This document shows positions 1-7,620 of a stretch of DNA of 9,453 nt, piece by piece (position 1 is the stretch's first letter; each line of letters begins with the position of its first letter). Source of the DNA: Gammaproteobacteria bacterium (GTDB lineage: Bacteria > Pseudomonadota > Gammaproteobacteria > Steroidobacterales > Steroidobacteraceae); NCBI GenBank assembly GCA_030038645.1, contig JASHSR010000147.1, forward strand, positions 1 through 9,453. Reading direction: 5' to 3'. The position numbers were made by a program, and so were the translations under genes. Below the pieces are notes generated by a model. It saw only the letters and a list, made by a program, of their open reading frames with translations, searched no databases and was not told the origin of the DNA.

Positions 1-24
1 GAGCGCTGCCACCCACCGCGCCAT
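1..24 (-). CDS. Possible 5' end of the next operon gene (partial)
   Basis: An ATG on the minus strand at position 24 opens a frame reading M-A-R-W-V-A-A-L before the window ends. It lies 10 nt after the stop codon of the preceding glycosyltransferase, which matches the close spacing of this operon. The upstream bases hold no clear Shine-Dalgarno sequence. Eight codons are too few to name a product. It is listed only because the position and orientation fit a continuing operon. Confidence 0.3.
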
Positions 25-34
25 GCGAAGGCGC

Positions 35-1318
35 TCAGCTGCGCGCGAGCCAGCGGCGGACCGCCCAACGGCGACGTGGCTCCGTCGCGCTTTCGCGGCC
101 GCGGAACGCCGCGTCGTAGGCGGCGAGGAGCTTTGGCGCCTCGTAGGGCCACGCGAGCTGAGTCTCCACGCGCTGCCGCCCGAAGCGGCCCATGGCGGCG
201 CGCCGCTCCGGGTCGTCGAGCAAGGCCACGATCTTCTCGGCGAGGTCCACCGCATCGTTCGGTTTCGCGTAGAGCGAGGAGGCGCCCGCGGAGAACCTCC
301 CCTCTGTCAGGTCGAACTGCACGATCGGCTTGCCGAGCGCCATGTACTCCATGATCTTGTTCATGGTCGACTTGTCGTTCATCGCGTTCGCCTCGTCGGG
401 GTTCACGCACACCTCGGCGGTGCTCAGCACCTCGAGCAGCTCGCCGTCCGGCACGCGGCCGAGGAAGGTCATGTGCGCCGCGACGCCCCGGTCCGCCGCG
501 AGGCGCCTCATCTGCTCGAGTGAGGGTCCGCCGCCCGCCAGCGCGAATTGAACGTCGTCGCGGCGCAGGCCGTAGACGATGTGGCGGACGGCCTCGATCA
601 GGTACGGAATGCCCTCCTGCTGCCCCATCACCCCAACGTAGCCGACGAGAAAGGCTCGGCCTCTCTTCAGCTCAGGCGCCGGCGGCACGGGCCTCAGCCG
701 CTCGAGGCTCGGCCCGGAGCGAACGACGAAGACCCTGTCGGGCCGCATCCTGCCGCGGGTAATCGCGATGTGCCGGTAGCTCTCGTTGGTCGCGATCGTC
801 ACGTCGGCCGTGAGGAACGTCAGCCGCTCCGCGAGCCGCATCAGCCGGTAGAGCGGGCCGCGGCGCCCGAACTTGGCCTCGTAGAGCTCGGGGTTGATGT
901 CGTGGTGGTCGAAGAGGAAGCGCTTGCCGAGGAGCTTGAAGAGCGCGCCGATGAGGAAGAGGTCATCGGGCGGGTTGCACGCGTGAATGACATCGAAGCC
1001 GTGCCGGCGGAGCACTTTGACGGCGAGCGTGAGCTCCCAGAAGAGCGACGCCGCGTACTCGATCAGGTAGCCCCAGAAGCCTCGCGCCTCGAGGGGGAGG
1101 GGATGGCGGTAGATGTGAACGCCGCTCAGGCATTCGTAGCGCGCCTCGCATCCCCGACCTCTCGGACAGATGACCGAGACGCCGTAGCCGTTCGCGGCGA
1201 GCTCGCTCGCCTCCTGCCACACGCGCCGGTCGAACGGCACCGGCAGATTCTGCACGATGATGAGCACCTTGCGGCCGGCGCCGCGCGGGCGGCCGCTTTC
1301 CGCACAGCTCGACGGCAT
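35..1318 (-). CDS. GT4-family glycosyltransferase (WbuB-like)
   Basis: This is a cytoplasmic retaining glycosyltransferase of the GT-B fold, about 427 aa. It probably adds one sugar from a nucleotide donor to a lipid-linked polysaccharide intermediate. The N-terminal domain opens with KVLIIVQNLPVPFDRRVWQE (residues 17-36), a pattern common in WbuB-type GT4 proteins, followed by FDHHDINPELYE near 137-147. The C-terminal donor-binding domain has GYVGVMGQQEGIPYL (226-240), an AGGGP loop (261-265) and NDKSTMNKIMEYMALGKPIV (314-333). In the last, D315 and E323 occupy the places of the usual EX7E pair. The start is uncertain. ATG 1318 has GGAG three bases upstream and follows the algD stop by 22 nt. 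ATG 1369 would add 17 low-complexity residues and overlap algD by 29 nt. The stop is firm. Donor and acceptor cannot be read from the sequence. Confidence 0.9.
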   Translation of the reverse strand: MPSSCAESGRPRGAGRKVLIIVQNLPVPFDRRVWQEASELAANGYGVSVICPRGRGCEARYECLSGVHIYRHPLPLEARGFWGYLIEYAASLFWELTLAVKVLRRHGFDVIHACNPPDDLFLIGALFKLLGKRFLFDHHDINPELYEAKFGRRGPLYRLMRLAERLTFLTADVTIATNESYRHIAITRGRMRPDRVFVVRSGPSLERLRPVPPAPELKRGRAFLVGYVGVMGQQEGIPYLIEAVRHIVYGLRRDDVQFALAGGGPSLEQMRRLAADRGVAAHMTFLGRVPDGELLEVLSTAEVCVNPDEANAMNDKSTMNKIMEYMALGKPIVQFDLTEGRFSAGASSLYAKPNDAVDLAEKIVALLDDPERRAAMGRFGRQRVETQLAWPYEAPKLLAAYDAAFRGRESATEPRRRWAVRRWLARS

Positions 1319-1340
1319 GCTCTCCGCGCGGCCGCGCGCC

Positions 1341-2654
1341 TCACCAGCAGATGCCGCTGTAGTTCTCATGGCGCTGCTCGATCTCGCGGATGCGGACGAA
1401 GTCGATCACCAGCTGGCGCGGGCGCAGCCGCGCCGCGAGCTGCGCGAACTCCGGGGCGCGGTGACCGATCGCGATGACCTCGCAGTGATCGACGATCTCA
1501 TCGATGGAGTCCACCATCAGCCGCTCGATGTGCGGAATCGCCGTGAGGATGTAGTCGCGGTTCGCGCCCGTGAGCCGCGCGAGACTCACGTTCCGGTCGT
1601 AGAGCTTGAGGTCGTAACCCTTGCCGATCAGCCGCTCGATGACCTCGACGAGCGGACTCTCGCGCAGGTCGTCGGTCCCGGCCTTGAAGCTGAAGCCGAG
1701 GAACCCGATCGACTTCCTCCCCGCCGCGAGGATCAGCGCGAGGCCGCGCTCGATCTGCTCGTGGTTGGAGGCTGCGAGCGAGGCGAGGAGCGGCGTGGAG
1801 AGGTCACAGCTGCGGGCCTTGTAGGTGAGCGCGCGCAGATCCTTCGGCAAGCAGGAGCCTCCGAAGGCGAACCCGGGCTTGAGGTAGCACGGCGAGAGAT
1901 TGAGCTTGGTGTCCGCGCAGAAGATGTCCATCACCTCGTGGCTGTCGATCCGCAGCCGCTTGCAGAGGTTGCCGATCTCGTTCGCGAAGGCGACCTTGGT
2001 CGCGTGCCACGCGTTGTCCACGTACTTGACCATCTCGCCGACCTCGATCGGGCAGCGGATGATGGGCCCCGGCAGGCCATCGTAGAGACTCTGGACGAGG
2101 TCGCCCGCGTAGGAGTCGGTCGCTCCGATGACCGTCTTCGGCGGATGGCGAAAGTCGTGCACCGCGGTGCTCTCGCGCAGGAACTCGGGGTTGTTGCACA
2201 CGCCGAAGTCGGTACCCGCGCGCTTGCCGCTCTCGCGCTCGAGGATTGGGATCACGACGCCGCGCAACGTCCCGGGCAGGATCGTCGAGCGGACAACGAC
2301 GACGTGGAACTCCCGCTTGCGCGCGAGCGCCGCGCCGATCTCGGCGCACACTCGCTCCAGATAGCGAAAATCGAGATTGCCGTTCGCCTGGCTCGGCGTT
2401 GCGACGCAGATGAAGGTGATCTGCGTGCGCTGCACGGCCTCCTCGGCGTCTCGAGTCGCGCGCAGGCGCCCGGCGCTCACGGCCTGGCGCGTGAGCTCCG
2501 CGAGCTCCGCCTCGACGACCGGCGCTAGCCCGCCGTTGATGAGGTCCACCTTCGTGGGATTGGGGTCGACGCCGATCACCACGTGCCCCGCGTCCGCGAG
2601 ACAGGCGGCCGAGACGGCGCCGACGTACCCCAGGCCGAAGATGCTGACGTTCAT
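1341..2654 (-). CDS. algD: GDP-mannose 6-dehydrogenase (AlgD-like)
   Basis: This enzyme would oxidise GDP-mannose to GDP-mannuronate with two NAD+, supplying an acidic sugar donor in the cytoplasm. The protein is 437 aa, against 436 in Pseudomonas AlgD. The Rossmann motif is at the N-terminus (IFGLGYVGAV, 5-14). The catalytic cysteine lies in FGGSCLPKD (264-272) at C268, the same number as in AlgD. K210 and N214 are conserved, as are FKAGTDDLRESPLVE (323-337) and the unusual terminal GICW. One difference stands out: position 213 is Asp here and Cys in Pseudomonas AlgD. The ATG at 2654 is chosen because the Rossmann strand begins at residue 3; an open frame continues upstream to 2852 but overlaps the preceding gene. 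A UDP-glucose or UDP-ManNAc dehydrogenase is the alternative, but the AlgD-like features favour GDP-mannose. It lies 13 nt after the preceding glycosyltransferase. No alginate polymerase gene is in view. Confidence 0.93.
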   Translation of the reverse strand: MNVSIFGLGYVGAVSAACLADAGHVVIGVDPNPTKVDLINGGLAPVVEAELAELTRQAVSAGRLRATRDAEEAVQRTQITFICVATPSQANGNLDFRYLERVCAEIGAALARKREFHVVVVRSTILPGTLRGVVIPILERESGKRAGTDFGVCNNPEFLRESTAVHDFRHPPKTVIGATDSYAGDLVQSLYDGLPGPIIRCPIEVGEMVKYVDNAWHATKVAFANEIGNLCKRLRIDSHEVMDIFCADTKLNLSPCYLKPGFAFGGSCLPKDLRALTYKARSCDLSTPLLASLAASNHEQIERGLALILAAGRKSIGFLGFSFKAGTDDLRESPLVEVIERLIGKGYDLKLYDRNVSLARLTGANRDYILTAIPHIERLMVDSIDEIVDHCEVIAIGHRAPEFAQLAARLRPRQLVIDFVRIREIEQRHENYSGICW

Positions 2655-2667
2655 GGCGCTTTCCCGC

Positions 2668-3876
2668 TCACGGCAAGCTCGGCGTGACAGGCGTCGGGCG
2701 GCTCGCGCGGCCGGAGCCGGCCCGGTCGGGTACCGTGGCTCCGGCGTGCAGGCGGCACAGCGCCTCGACGTAGGGCGTGACGACGCTCGACTCGCCGTAG
2801 CGGACGGAGATGTACTCGACGCAGGCGGTGCTCGCCGCGACCCATTCCGCATCGCTCGAGCAGAGCGAGGCGACGGCGGCGCGCATCTCCTCGAGCGAGC
2901 CGACCGCGCGGCCGAGGCCGCGCGTCGCGATGACGCGCTCCGGATCGAGGAAGGCGACGACCGGCGTGCCGGACATCCAGGCCTCGAGGTACGCGTTCGG
3001 CAGTCCCTCGATCGCCGAGGTGCTGACGAGCAGGCAGGCGCGCTCGTAGAGCTCGACCGCGCGCTCGTGCGGCACGAGGCCGTGAAAGTGCACGTTCGCG
3101 AGCGCGCCGGCCTCGCGCCGCACCGACTCGAACACCTCGAGCGACCCCTGCGCCGGGCCGCCGACCAGGTGAAAGCGCAGCCGCGGCAGCTGCCGCGCGA
3201 GCTCGAGGAGCAGCCGAGGCCGCTTCAGCGCTCGAAGGTTGCCGACCCAGAGCACGTCGATGTCGCGCTCGCGGCGCGGACGGCGGCGGCCGCGAGGCTC
3301 GACGAGCGAGTCCATGATCAGGCTCTCGCGCCCGAAGTGCCGGCGCAGGGCGGCCTGCTGCTCCGCGCTCTGGGCGAGCACCAGATCGACGCGCCGCAGC
3401 CCATACTCGAAGAGCTTGCGGTCGCGCCAGTAGCGGATGACGAGGGCCCCGGGATCGCAGTCCGAGTCGCTCGCCACCCAGTAGACCGCCTTGCGCCGAT
3501 GGCGCCTCGCAAAGAGGACCGCCTGGCCGACTTGCATGCCCTGGCAGTTGAGGTAGTAGATGTCCGCATCGGCTCGCCGCATCGCAGCCCAGGTGGACGT
3601 CCAGCGCGGGTACGCGAAGCGGATCAGGGGAATGCCCGCGCTCGGCCGGCAGGCCTTGCGCGTCCGGACTCCGTCCCAGCTCGCCCCGTCCGGCTGACCG
3701 TAGTCGCTCACGACCATCGAGACCCGAAACCCACGCCGCGCGAGCGCCTTGGCGAGAAGCGCTTGTTGCAGCTCCGAGCCGCCGGCGCCGTATCGGCCGT
3801 ACTCCGGCGCGAGGAGGGGCAGGGTGGAGAGGCCGATGAAGCAAATGCTCGGAGGTGTCGCGGCGGGGGTACTCAT
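2668..3876 (-). CDS. GT4-family glycosyltransferase
   Basis: This is a GT-B fold, retaining glycosyltransferase of about 402 aa, presumably cytoplasmic and acting on the same lipid-linked glycan as its neighbours. The N-terminal domain has FIGLSTLPLLAPEYG (13-27) and a glycine-rich GAGGSELQQALLAKAL loop (30-45) typical of GT4 acceptor domains. The C-terminal domain has VLWVGNLRALKRP (208-220), FHLVGGP (235-241) and IEGLPNAYLEAWMSGTPVV (289-307). The last contains a canonical EX7E pair, E290 and E298. The last 25 residues are a Pro/Arg/Ser-rich tail. ATG 3876 is preferred, although no good Shine-Dalgarno precedes it; a TTG at 3900 would add eight residues. Unlike the upstream genes, it is separated from its predecessor by 98 bp that hold a strong inverted repeat. 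Its sugar specificity is unknown. Confidence 0.88.
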   Translation of the reverse strand: MSTPAATPPSICFIGLSTLPLLAPEYGRYGAGGSELQQALLAKALARRGFRVSMVVSDYGQPDGASWDGVRTRKACRPSAGIPLIRFAYPRWTSTWAAMRRADADIYYLNCQGMQVGQAVLFARRHRRKAVYWVASDSDCDPGALVIRYWRDRKLFEYGLRRVDLVLAQSAEQQAALRRHFGRESLIMDSLVEPRGRRRPRRERDIDVLWVGNLRALKRPRLLLELARQLPRLRFHLVGGPAQGSLEVFESVRREAGALANVHFHGLVPHERAVELYERACLLVSTSAIEGLPNAYLEAWMSGTPVVAFLDPERVIATRGLGRAVGSLEEMRAAVASLCSSDAEWVAASTACVEYISVRYGESSVVTPYVEALCRLHAGATVPDRAGSGRASRPTPVTPSLP

Positions 3877-3935
3877 GGGGAGCTGCGGGCAGCGGCGCAA
3901 GGTTCGTTCCCGAGGCGCGGCGCCGGCTGCAGGTT

Positions 3936-3969
3936 GGCGCGGGTCGCCGCGGGCCCGCCGCCCCGCGCC
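3936..3969. repeat. Nested inverted repeat between operon genes
   Basis: The 98-bp gap 3877-3974 contains a perfect 8-bp inverted repeat (GGCGCGGG at 3936-3943 and CCCGCGCC at 3962-3969). Inside its loop sits a second, perfect 10-bp palindrome, GCGGGCCCGC (3949-3958). In RNA this could form a very stable stem just after the stop codon of the metallo-hydrolase gene. No T-run follows on either strand, so it is not a classical intrinsic terminator. An mRNA-stability element or attenuating hairpin is possible. In DNA this GC-rich, chance formation is also possible. Confidence 0.4.
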
Positions 3970-3974
3970 GCCGC

Positions 3975-5330
3975 TCAGGCGCTCAAATACCGATAAATGC
4001 GGCGCGCCGCGAGGTAGAGCCGGCGGTTCGGCAGCAGCAGCGCGCGGATCCGGCGGGAGGAGTCGACCCGCGCCCGATCGAGCCAGCCCTGAAATCCCGA
4101 TGCGTGGCGGTAGTAGGCGAAGTAGTCCCGCAGCTGCGCATCGCTGAAGGCCCGGCCGTTGTCCCCGTACTTCGCGACGTAGGGCGTGAAGTCCGGATAG
4201 AGCGAGCGCACCTCGCCGTGCAGGATCGTCTTGACGAAATTGCCGATCAGCAGATCATCGAAGATCTCGTGATGGACCGCGGTCATGAGCGAGCCTCTCG
4301 GCGCCTCGAACGTGACGCCCCTACCCCTCGGGCCGCCGAGCCCGATCGTCGTGTCCCGGCCGCCCACCCGGAAGTTGACGAACTCGAAGTGGCGCGCGAG
4401 GTGCTCGAACCGCCCGAAATAGGCGCGGAGCGCGCGGGTGTCTTCCGGCTCGAGCGCATCCGACCAGTCGTCGCCGAATTCCTGCGGCTCGCGAAACGCC
4501 CGCGGCTCGCGCTCCATTCGCGTGAGCGCGATGCGATCGGCGAGCGCATCGTAGGAGAAGTACCCGGGGATGAACTCGCCGCGGGCGCTGATGAAGCGCT
4601 CCCCGTGCGCCTCGAGCGGCGTCTCGTAGGCGCTCGCCCAGCGCGAGTCCGTGCGGTTGAACATGTGGTGGCAGGAGAAGGGGGCCGTGTGCGTTCCGTC
4701 CCAGCGCCTGAGCAGCGCGCTGTAGTCGTACCCGAGGGGCTTGCGCACGGCGGAGACCGGCGGGATGCGCTCGCCGGCTTCCGTGAAGAAGTTCATCATG
4801 TCGGCGTCGCCGTAGTTGATCAGCCGCAGGATGAAGCGGCGGCGGAAGGGCGCGAGCGCCTGGGCAAGCGTCGCGCGCGTGCCGAGCGCGCCGCCGTCGT
4901 TGAGATTGAGCACGGCGCAGCGCTCGCCGAGGGCGATGAGCAGCGCCGCATCCTGGTTCCAGTCCGCCGCCGAGAGGACCCGGATCCGCTCGGAGAGCGC
5001 GCACCAGCCGCGCGGCAGCTCCCGCACCCGAAAGCCGCCGTTCGCGAGGTCCGCCGCGATCCGGCCGCCGCGGTGCGCCGGAACGAGCAGGATCTTGTCG
5101 CGAAAGGCCTCGAGCGAGGGCAGATTGAGGTGGTCCGGATGCCCGTGCGACAGCCATACGTACCGCGCGCGCGTGAACGCCTCGCGCTGCTCGTCCGTGA
5201 AGCGGTAAGGCAGCGTCCAGGAGCCGAAGTACTGCGGCTCCCGGATCCACGGGTCGGTGACGAGCAACGGCTCGCCGCGCTCGTAGAGGATCAGCGTGGC
5301 GTTGCCACAGGTCTCGAATCCGAGCTCCAC
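3975..5330 (-). CDS. Metallo-beta-lactamase-fold hydrolase, CMAH/SCP2-like C-terminus
   Basis: This predicted metal-dependent hydrolase is about 451 aa. The metal-binding motif HGHPDH lies at residues 62-67 after TDPWI (25-29), the usual order in the metallo-beta-lactamase fold. A later VLNLNDGG (140-147) resembles the Asp-bearing strand of CMP-Neu5Ac hydroxylase-like (CMAH) members. No Rieske Fe-S domain precedes it, so hydroxylase activity is not supported. Residues about 310-372 (FVNFRVGGRD through FDDLLIGNFVKTILHG) look like the SCP2-type tail found in CMAH-like and alkylsulfatase-like relatives; this is inference. There is no signal peptide or membrane segment. The frame stays open to 5486, but that part is antisense-like sequence from the preceding gene. 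The GTG at 5330 is preceded by GAGGGAG and starts directly at the conserved strand, giving a 40-nt overlap with the upstream glycosyltransferase. Its substrate is unknown; context suggests polysaccharide modification or processing. Confidence 0.85.
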   Translation of the reverse strand: MELGFETCGNATLILYERGEPLLVTDPWIREPQYFGSWTLPYRFTDEQREAFTRARYVWLSHGHPDHLNLPSLEAFRDKILLVPAHRGGRIAADLANGGFRVRELPRGWCALSERIRVLSAADWNQDAALLIALGERCAVLNLNDGGALGTRATLAQALAPFRRRFILRLINYGDADMMNFFTEAGERIPPVSAVRKPLGYDYSALLRRWDGTHTAPFSCHHMFNRTDSRWASAYETPLEAHGERFISARGEFIPGYFSYDALADRIALTRMEREPRAFREPQEFGDDWSDALEPEDTRALRAYFGRFEHLARHFEFVNFRVGGRDTTIGLGGPRGRGVTFEAPRGSLMTAVHHEIFDDLLIGNFVKTILHGEVRSLYPDFTPYVAKYGDNGRAFSDAQLRDYFAYYRHASGFQGWLDRARVDSSRRIRALLLPNRRLYLAARRIYRYLSA

Positions 5331-6532
5331 GAGGCTCCCTCGCCCGCACCGGTCCAGCCCGGCGCGAGAACGTCGATGAATCGCTGCACCATGCCGCCCC
5401 AGCTGAACTGCTCGACGGCGGCCCGTCGCGCCGCTGCGCCCGTGCGCAGCCTGCGGCCTCGGTCGTGCAGCAGTTGCGCGAGGCACTCGACGAGCGCCGC
5501 GACGTTTCCCGGCGGATAGGTGAAGCCTCCGCCGAACGCGAGCGACTCCGACATACCGCCGACGGCGGCGGAGACGACCGGGATCCCGCAGGCCATCGCC
5601 TCGAGCGCGGCGTTCGAGAACGTCTCGACCGCGGACGTGAGCACGAAGACGTCCATGCGCGCGAGAAACGGCCGCACGTCGCGCGCCTCGCCCGCGAGCG
5701 CGACGTGACGATCGAGATGCAGCCGGGCGATCTCGGCCTCGATGCGAGGCCGCTCGTCGCCCTCACCCACGATCAGCGCGCCCACATCGAGGTCTCGCGC
5801 TCGCAGCGCCGCGGTCGCTCGCACCAGGTCGAGCTGCGCCTTCTCCGGCCGCATCCGCCCCACGGTGCCGATGACGAGCCGGCTCGCGGGCTCGCTCGTC
5901 CGGCCGTCCCGCGGGTCGCCCGTGTCGCCCTCCGGAGCCTCGGCGTGGCCATCCGGCGCGCGGTCCTGCGGCCTGAAATGCTCGGTATCGACTCCGTTGT
6001 GAATGACGCGCGTGCGCAGCCCGGGCGCGCCGACGCCGTATCGCTCGGCCCAGATCCGCCGCTGGATCTGCGCTCCGAAGATCACCTCATCGGCGTGCCG
6101 CAGGACGCGGCGATAAAGCGGCATGGCGAGCGCGGCCTTGTGCGTCATCACATCGGTGGTGTTCACCGAGACGAGCAAGCGCGGCGGCGCCGGGGCGAGC
6201 CGCCGCTGAGCGAGCCTCGCGTAGAGCGAGGGATACAGGTTGACGGCCACGATCGTGCGCACGTTCCGAGCTCGGATCGTCTCGAGGAGCCGGCTCAGCG
6301 CCCGCAGGGAGAGCTTCCCGCGGCGTTGCAGGTGGACGACCGCAACGCGGGAATCGATGGTCGCAAGCAGCTGCGTCGGAGGATTGAGATACGCGAGCGT
6401 CACGCTCACGCCCCGCGCCGCGAGCGTGTTCGCGAGCTTCACGAATTTGATCTCCGACCCGCCGTATCCGACCGAGTTGAGCAGGAACAGGACCGGCGGA
6501 AAGTCGTGCGAGTCCATGCGGCTCGAGGTCAT
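5291..6532 (-). CDS. GT4-family glycosyltransferase
   Basis: This is a retaining GT-B glycosyltransferase of 413 aa. The acceptor domain begins with LFLLNSVGYGGSEIKFVKLA (15-34), whose GGSE loop is typical of GT4 enzymes. The donor domain contains VIHNGVDTEHF (176-186), IGTVGRMRPEKAQLDL (221-236), VGEGDERP (255-262) and VETFSNAALEAMACGIPVVS (302-321). The EX7E residues are E303 and E311. A hydrophilic Asp/Gly/Pro-rich stretch (about 189-216) forms an unusually long linker between the two domains. The start ATG overlaps the stop of the upstream GT2 gene as ATGA. No Shine-Dalgarno is visible, so translational coupling is likely. A second in-frame ATG at 6517 is the alternative. It probably transfers a hexose or a derivative to the growing repeat unit; the donor is not determinable here. 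Confidence 0.92.
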   Translation of the reverse strand: MTSSRMDSHDFPPVLFLLNSVGYGGSEIKFVKLANTLAARGVSVTLAYLNPPTQLLATIDSRVAVVHLQRRGKLSLRALSRLLETIRARNVRTIVAVNLYPSLYARLAQRRLAPAPPRLLVSVNTTDVMTHKAALAMPLYRRVLRHADEVIFGAQIQRRIWAERYGVGAPGLRTRVIHNGVDTEHFRPQDRAPDGHAEAPEGDTGDPRDGRTSEPASRLVIGTVGRMRPEKAQLDLVRATAALRARDLDVGALIVGEGDERPRIEAEIARLHLDRHVALAGEARDVRPFLARMDVFVLTSAVETFSNAALEAMACGIPVVSAAVGGMSESLAFGGGFTYPPGNVAALVECLAQLLHDRGRRLRTGAAARRAAVEQFSWGGMVQRFIDVLAPGWTGAGEGASWSSDSRPVATPR

Positions 6533-7620
6533 GCCGGCGGCGCGCCGCCCGCCACCACTCGCGCAGGCCCAGGGCGAGGCTGCGCGTCGAGCGGCTCGGG
6601 CGCCGGATACGCCTCGGCCCTCGCACGCTCGCTCGCGCTTGCGCCGAGCTCTGGGGCCGGAGCGTCCGCGGGGAACTCCACGATGCGGTCGATCTGATAG
6701 TCCCTGAGCTCCCGCGCGTGCGTGAAGATCATGAGCTCCCCGAGCAAGCCGATCGCAAAGAGCTGCAGGCCGAGCACGATGAGCAGCGAGGAGAGGAGCA
6801 GAGCGGGCCGGTCGGCGAGGGCGTGGCCGAGCACCAGCCGCTCGGCGATGAGCCACGCCGTGATGAGGCCACCGGCCGCGAACATGGTCGCTCCGATCAT
6901 GCCGAAGAAGCGCAGCGGCTTCTTCGTGAAGCGCACCAGGAAGAACACCGTGAGGAGGTCGAGCGCGCGCCGCGTGTACTCCCGGAGCGGATAGCGGCCG
7001 TCGCGCCGGTCGCGCGGCGACTGGCGCACCGTCACCTCGGCGACTCTCAGCCCCTGGCGGTCCGCGAGCACGGGGAGGAAGCGGTGCTGGTCCCCATAGA
7101 GCGGGATCTCCTCGAGGACGCGGCGGCGCATCGCGCGCGCGCTGCACCCGAGGTCGCGAAAGCGCAGGCCGGTCACGTACGCGACGAGGCCGTGGAAGGC
7201 CTTGCGGCGCAGGATCTCCCAAGGCGTGCCCGCCCGCGGCCAGCGATGCGCGGCGACGAGATCCGCCGAGTCGAGTCCGCCGATGAGCTTGCCGATGTCG
7301 GCCGGCTCGATCTGCGGATACGCGGGCAGCGTGAGCAGGATCTGTCCTCGCGCGCGCTCGAAGCCCGCCATCAAGGCCGTCGCCTCCCCAAACGAGCGCA
7401 TGAGCTCGAGCACCGTGACGCGATCGTCGCGGGCGACGAGCTCGTGCAGCGCGGGAGCGATGTCGGGGCGCGGTCCGTCGAGAACGATGATGCACTCGAG
7501 GGTGAGGCCGAGGGAGGCGATGCCTGCCTCGTACTCCCGCCACAGCGCCGCCACGTCGCCGTGGCGCCCTCCGACCGGAATGAGGACCGTGAGGTCGATG
7601 TGCGAGCCGGACTTCAGCAT
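6529..7620 (-). CDS. GT2-like membrane glycosyltransferase lacking the DxD motif
   Basis: This 363-aa protein has the GtrB/ArnC/DPM1-type layout: an N-terminal GT2 domain (about 10-225), two predicted membrane helices (about 238-259 and 273-297) and a cytoplasmic Pro/Ala-rich tail (about 315-363). It aligns throughout with the preceding gene product, for example at SFGEATALMAGFERARG against NYGQTPAMAAGIEQARG and at GCSARAM against GCSLKAY. The nucleotide-binding motifs are altered. The expected VDDGS reads LDGPR (47-51), and the DxD strand expected around D-G-D reads LPAYPQ (98-103). Loss of the metal-binding acidic pair suggests a catalytically altered or inactive partner, or a different donor mode. 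The ATG start has GAGG seven bases upstream and overlaps the previous stop by 7 nt. A role in transferring a sugar to undecaprenyl phosphate is typical of the family but doubtful here. Confidence 0.88.
   Translation of the reverse strand: MLKSGSHIDLTVLIPVGGRHGDVAALWREYEAGIASLGLTLECIIVLDGPRPDIAPALHELVARDDRVTVLELMRSFGEATALMAGFERARGQILLTLPAYPQIEPADIGKLIGGLDSADLVAAHRWPRAGTPWEILRRKAFHGLVAYVTGLRFRDLGCSARAMRRRVLEEIPLYGDQHRFLPVLADRQGLRVAEVTVRQSPRDRRDGRYPLREYTRRALDLLTVFFLVRFTKKPLRFFGMIGATMFAAGGLITAWLIAERLVLGHALADRPALLLSSLLIVLGLQLFAIGLLGELMIFTHARELRDYQIDRIVEFPADAPAPELGASASERARAEAYPAPEPLDAQPRPGPARVVAGGAPPA

Noticed and set aside
2655..2852. N-terminal extension of the AlgD-like frame
   Set aside because: The 66 extra codons overlap the preceding GT4 gene in another frame, are Arg/Ala/Ser-rich, and come before a Rossmann motif that normally sits at the very N-terminus.
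5331..5486. N-terminal extension of the metallo-hydrolase frame
   Set aside because: It is an alternate-frame reading of the conserved C-terminal part of the GT4 gene; GTG 5330 with GAGGGAG upstream explains the true start.
3855..5519. Long plus-strand open frame of 554 codons
   Set aside because: It lies antisense to the metallo-hydrolase gene, has Arg/Glu/Ala-rich composition without any domain motif, and is explained by high third-position GC. The same holds for the plus-strand frames at 1257-2528, 2377-3996, 5465-6697, 6718-7746 and 7641-8609.
4321..5766. Minus-strand open frame of 481 codons
   Set aside because: It is a frame-shifted shadow of the metallo-hydrolase and GT4 genes with Arg/Ser-rich low-complexity sequence.
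6536..6549. Perfect 14-bp palindrome GGCGGCGCGCCGCC
   Set aside because: It lies in the Ala/Gly-rich coding tail of the DxD-less GT2, in very GC-rich sequence where such palindromes arise by chance. A coupling effect on the next gene is possible but unsupported.
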